Positions 21,849 to 22,898 of a stretch of DNA of 22,898 bases are shown here, one piece after another. Under the pieces are notes generated by a model, which did no database searches, had not been told where the DNA came from, and saw nothing but the letters and a program-made list of their open reading frames with translations. Within the stretch, counting starts at the first letter, position 1; every line of letters starts with the position of its first letter. The DNA is from CAZXVU01 sp964644465. Its GTDB lineage: Bacteria; Chlamydiota; Chlamydiia; Chlamydiales; SM23-39. The stretch lies in contig CAZXVU010000026.1 of assembly GCA_964644465.1 (NCBI GenBank), positions 1 through 22,898 of the forward strand. The letters run 5' to 3'. The translations under genes were made by a program, and so were the position numbers.

Positions 21849-22811
21849 ATGTTTACGAAACTATTATTATCTATTGCTCCTATTCTTTCGGTTTTTGCCC
21901 CAGTATGTTCTACGAACTTGCCCTTAGATAAATCAGTTTTTGGCTCCTTGATGAGCGGAAATCCATACCGGCCTGAGAAGCGCGCTGAACGCACTCAAGA
22001 TGCCGATCCGGAAAACATCAAATTTGATGAAGCGATCCGAGTGATGTCTTTCAATGTTCACTCAGATGACGATCCTCTTCATGCATGGACAGAAAGGAAG
22101 GGGAGGGTTGCCAGTACGATTCGCTTCCATCATGCAGATATTATTGGCATCCAAGAGCCCACTTTAGCTCAATTGCAAGATCTCACTCCTGCGCTTTCCG
22201 AGTATTCCTCTTATTATGGGGTGACTTTGGGTAAGGCCCACGATCCGATCTTTTTTCGGAAAAGCCGCTTTGAACTTGTAAAATCAGGTTACTTTTTCCT
22301 CTCTCAAACTCCCGACCTCTATAGCATCGGCTGGGATGGAAAATATCCTCGCGCGACTACTTGGGTCGAGCTTCTCGACAAAAAGACAAAGAAAACCCTT
22401 TATTTTTTCAATACCCATTTTGAATATCATGGACGTGAAGCCAGAGATCGAAGCGCGGCTCTTCTTTGTGAAAAAATTGGAGAGATTGCTGGAAAAACCC
22501 CATATATTGTTTCCGGCGATTTTAATTTATTCCCAGGTCTTGGCGGCGATGAGACCTATAAGATCCTCACCGATAAAAATTCTCCGGCTCGTTTAATCGA
22601 TGCACAAAGTTCCGCGCAATTCCCACATCATGGGCCTACCGGCTCCTGGTCTGGCTTTAAAGAAGCAGGGCAACCTGGAATTAAGCCAGACTATATTTTT
22701 GTAAGCCCTCAAATCGAAGTTTATCTTCATGGAATCCTGGCAGATACCTTCGATGGGAACTTCCCATCGGATCACCTTCCGGTAATTGCCGATCTTTTTA
22801 TACCCAATTAA
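21849..22811 (+). CDS. Secreted endonuclease/exonuclease/phosphatase-fold hydrolase
   Basis: 320 residues with a Sec signal peptide (MFTKLLLSIAPILSVFAPVC, about 1-21) and a metal-dependent EEP domain from about residue 62. All catalytic motifs are visible: MSFNVH (N69), IIGIQEP (E103), FFNTHFEYHG (H190), VSGDFNLFP (D224, N226), KPDYIFV and the terminal SDHLPV (D308, H309). The family includes exonuclease III, DNase I, sphingomyelinases, inositol phosphatases and CCR4; the sequence alone does not say whether nucleic acid, lipid or sugar phosphate is cleaved. Export implies action in the periplasm or outside the cell. The Cys at 20 is not in a good lipobox. The start is fixed by the signal peptide, though there is no ribosome site and the mRNA appears leaderless. 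Confidence 0.88.
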   Translation: MFTKLLLSIAPILSVFAPVCSTNLPLDKSVFGSLMSGNPYRPEKRAERTQDADPENIKFDEAIRVMSFNVHSDDDPLHAWTERKGRVASTIRFHHADIIGIQEPTLAQLQDLTPALSEYSSYYGVTLGKAHDPIFFRKSRFELVKSGYFFLSQTPDLYSIGWDGKYPRATTWVELLDKKTKKTLYFFNTHFEYHGREARDRSAALLCEKIGEIAGKTPYIVSGDFNLFPGLGGDETYKILTDKNSPARLIDAQSSAQFPHHGPTGSWSGFKEAGQPGIKPDYIFVSPQIEVYLHGILADTFDGNFPSDHLPVIADLFIPN

Positions 22812-22868
22812 CCTGAATAATCGTTTTCTGGCATCGTCGAGCAGCCACTGTCTTTGAGAACCATCTTC

Positions 22869-22898
22869 ACCCCACCCCAAAGATTATTCATCTTCGGG
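22869..22898. repeat. Partial copy of the CACCCCAAA hairpin cassette at window edge
   Basis: CACCCCAAAGAT-TATTC-ATCTTCGGG begins at 22873 and is cut by the window end. It matches the cassette in R2 (10010-10035) and R5 (21571-21600): CACCCC, a short A/T hairpin, then CGGG or GAGG. The bases between the phosphatase-fold stop and here (22812-22868) hold nothing recognisable. Confidence 0.6.

Overview
The window looks like a piece of chromosome from an environmental chlamydia (Chlamydiota, probably Parachlamydiales; a Waddlia-, Simkania- or Parachlamydia-like organism). This is inferred from gene content: a histone-H1-like Hc2 nucleoprotein, a secreted autotransporter beta-barrel, a DASS-type dicarboxylate translocator, a GadC/XasA-like amino-acid permease, TMEM14 and TspO proteins, and apparent effector-type genes. 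No rRNA, tRNA or phage/IS gene is visible, and I could not test species identity.

Layout. 1-1022: the 3' end of an autotransporter gene, facing smpB across a palindromic repeat. 1810-5280 (minus): rarA, a large unrecognised winged-helix-like protein and terC, closely spaced in one direction. 5281-6037: an AT-rich gap, a good sigma-70-type promoter, a structured leader, a 62-residue Hc2-like gene and a strong terminator. 6040-9013 (minus): a coiled-coil protein, then an amino-acid permease (TTG start, ribosome site inside a hairpin) overlapping a nitroreductase by ATGA. 9119-9949 (plus): a protein whose C-terminal third reads as an SH2 phosphotyrosine-binding domain. 10152-11046 (minus): a tspO-TMEM14 pair 7 nt apart. 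11148-13163 (plus): sua5, an EI24-like membrane protein and a small unknown. 13375-16654: an RDD protein and a 903-aa NDP-forming acyl-CoA synthetase/GNAT fusion. 16629-17861 (minus): an MFS transporter. 18060-19946: an aldo/keto reductase convergent with a secreted unknown. 20073-21482: the DASS transporter. 21849-22811: a secreted endonuclease/exonuclease/phosphatase-fold protein on a probably leaderless mRNA.

Most genes are ordinary chlamydial housekeeping and transport functions. Three things stand out. First, the SH2-domain protein: SH2 domains are typical of animal tyrosine-kinase signalling, so this is a candidate host-targeted effector, and it is divergently paired with a coiled-coil protein of unknown function. 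Second, the tspO-TMEM14 pair: relatives of both act in porphyrin or lipid movement in mitochondria and plastids. Third, a family of intergenic repeats in five gaps (1049-1154, 9978-10127, 13169-13303, 17891-17979, 21529-21722) and at the right edge. They are built from a 12-14 bp word (GATATG-A/C-AGGAT) in inverted pairs and from small hairpin cassettes whose arms differ between copies while base pairing is kept. They look like mobile or selected structural elements not explained by the genes.

All gene identities come from reading protein motifs by eye; no database search was run.
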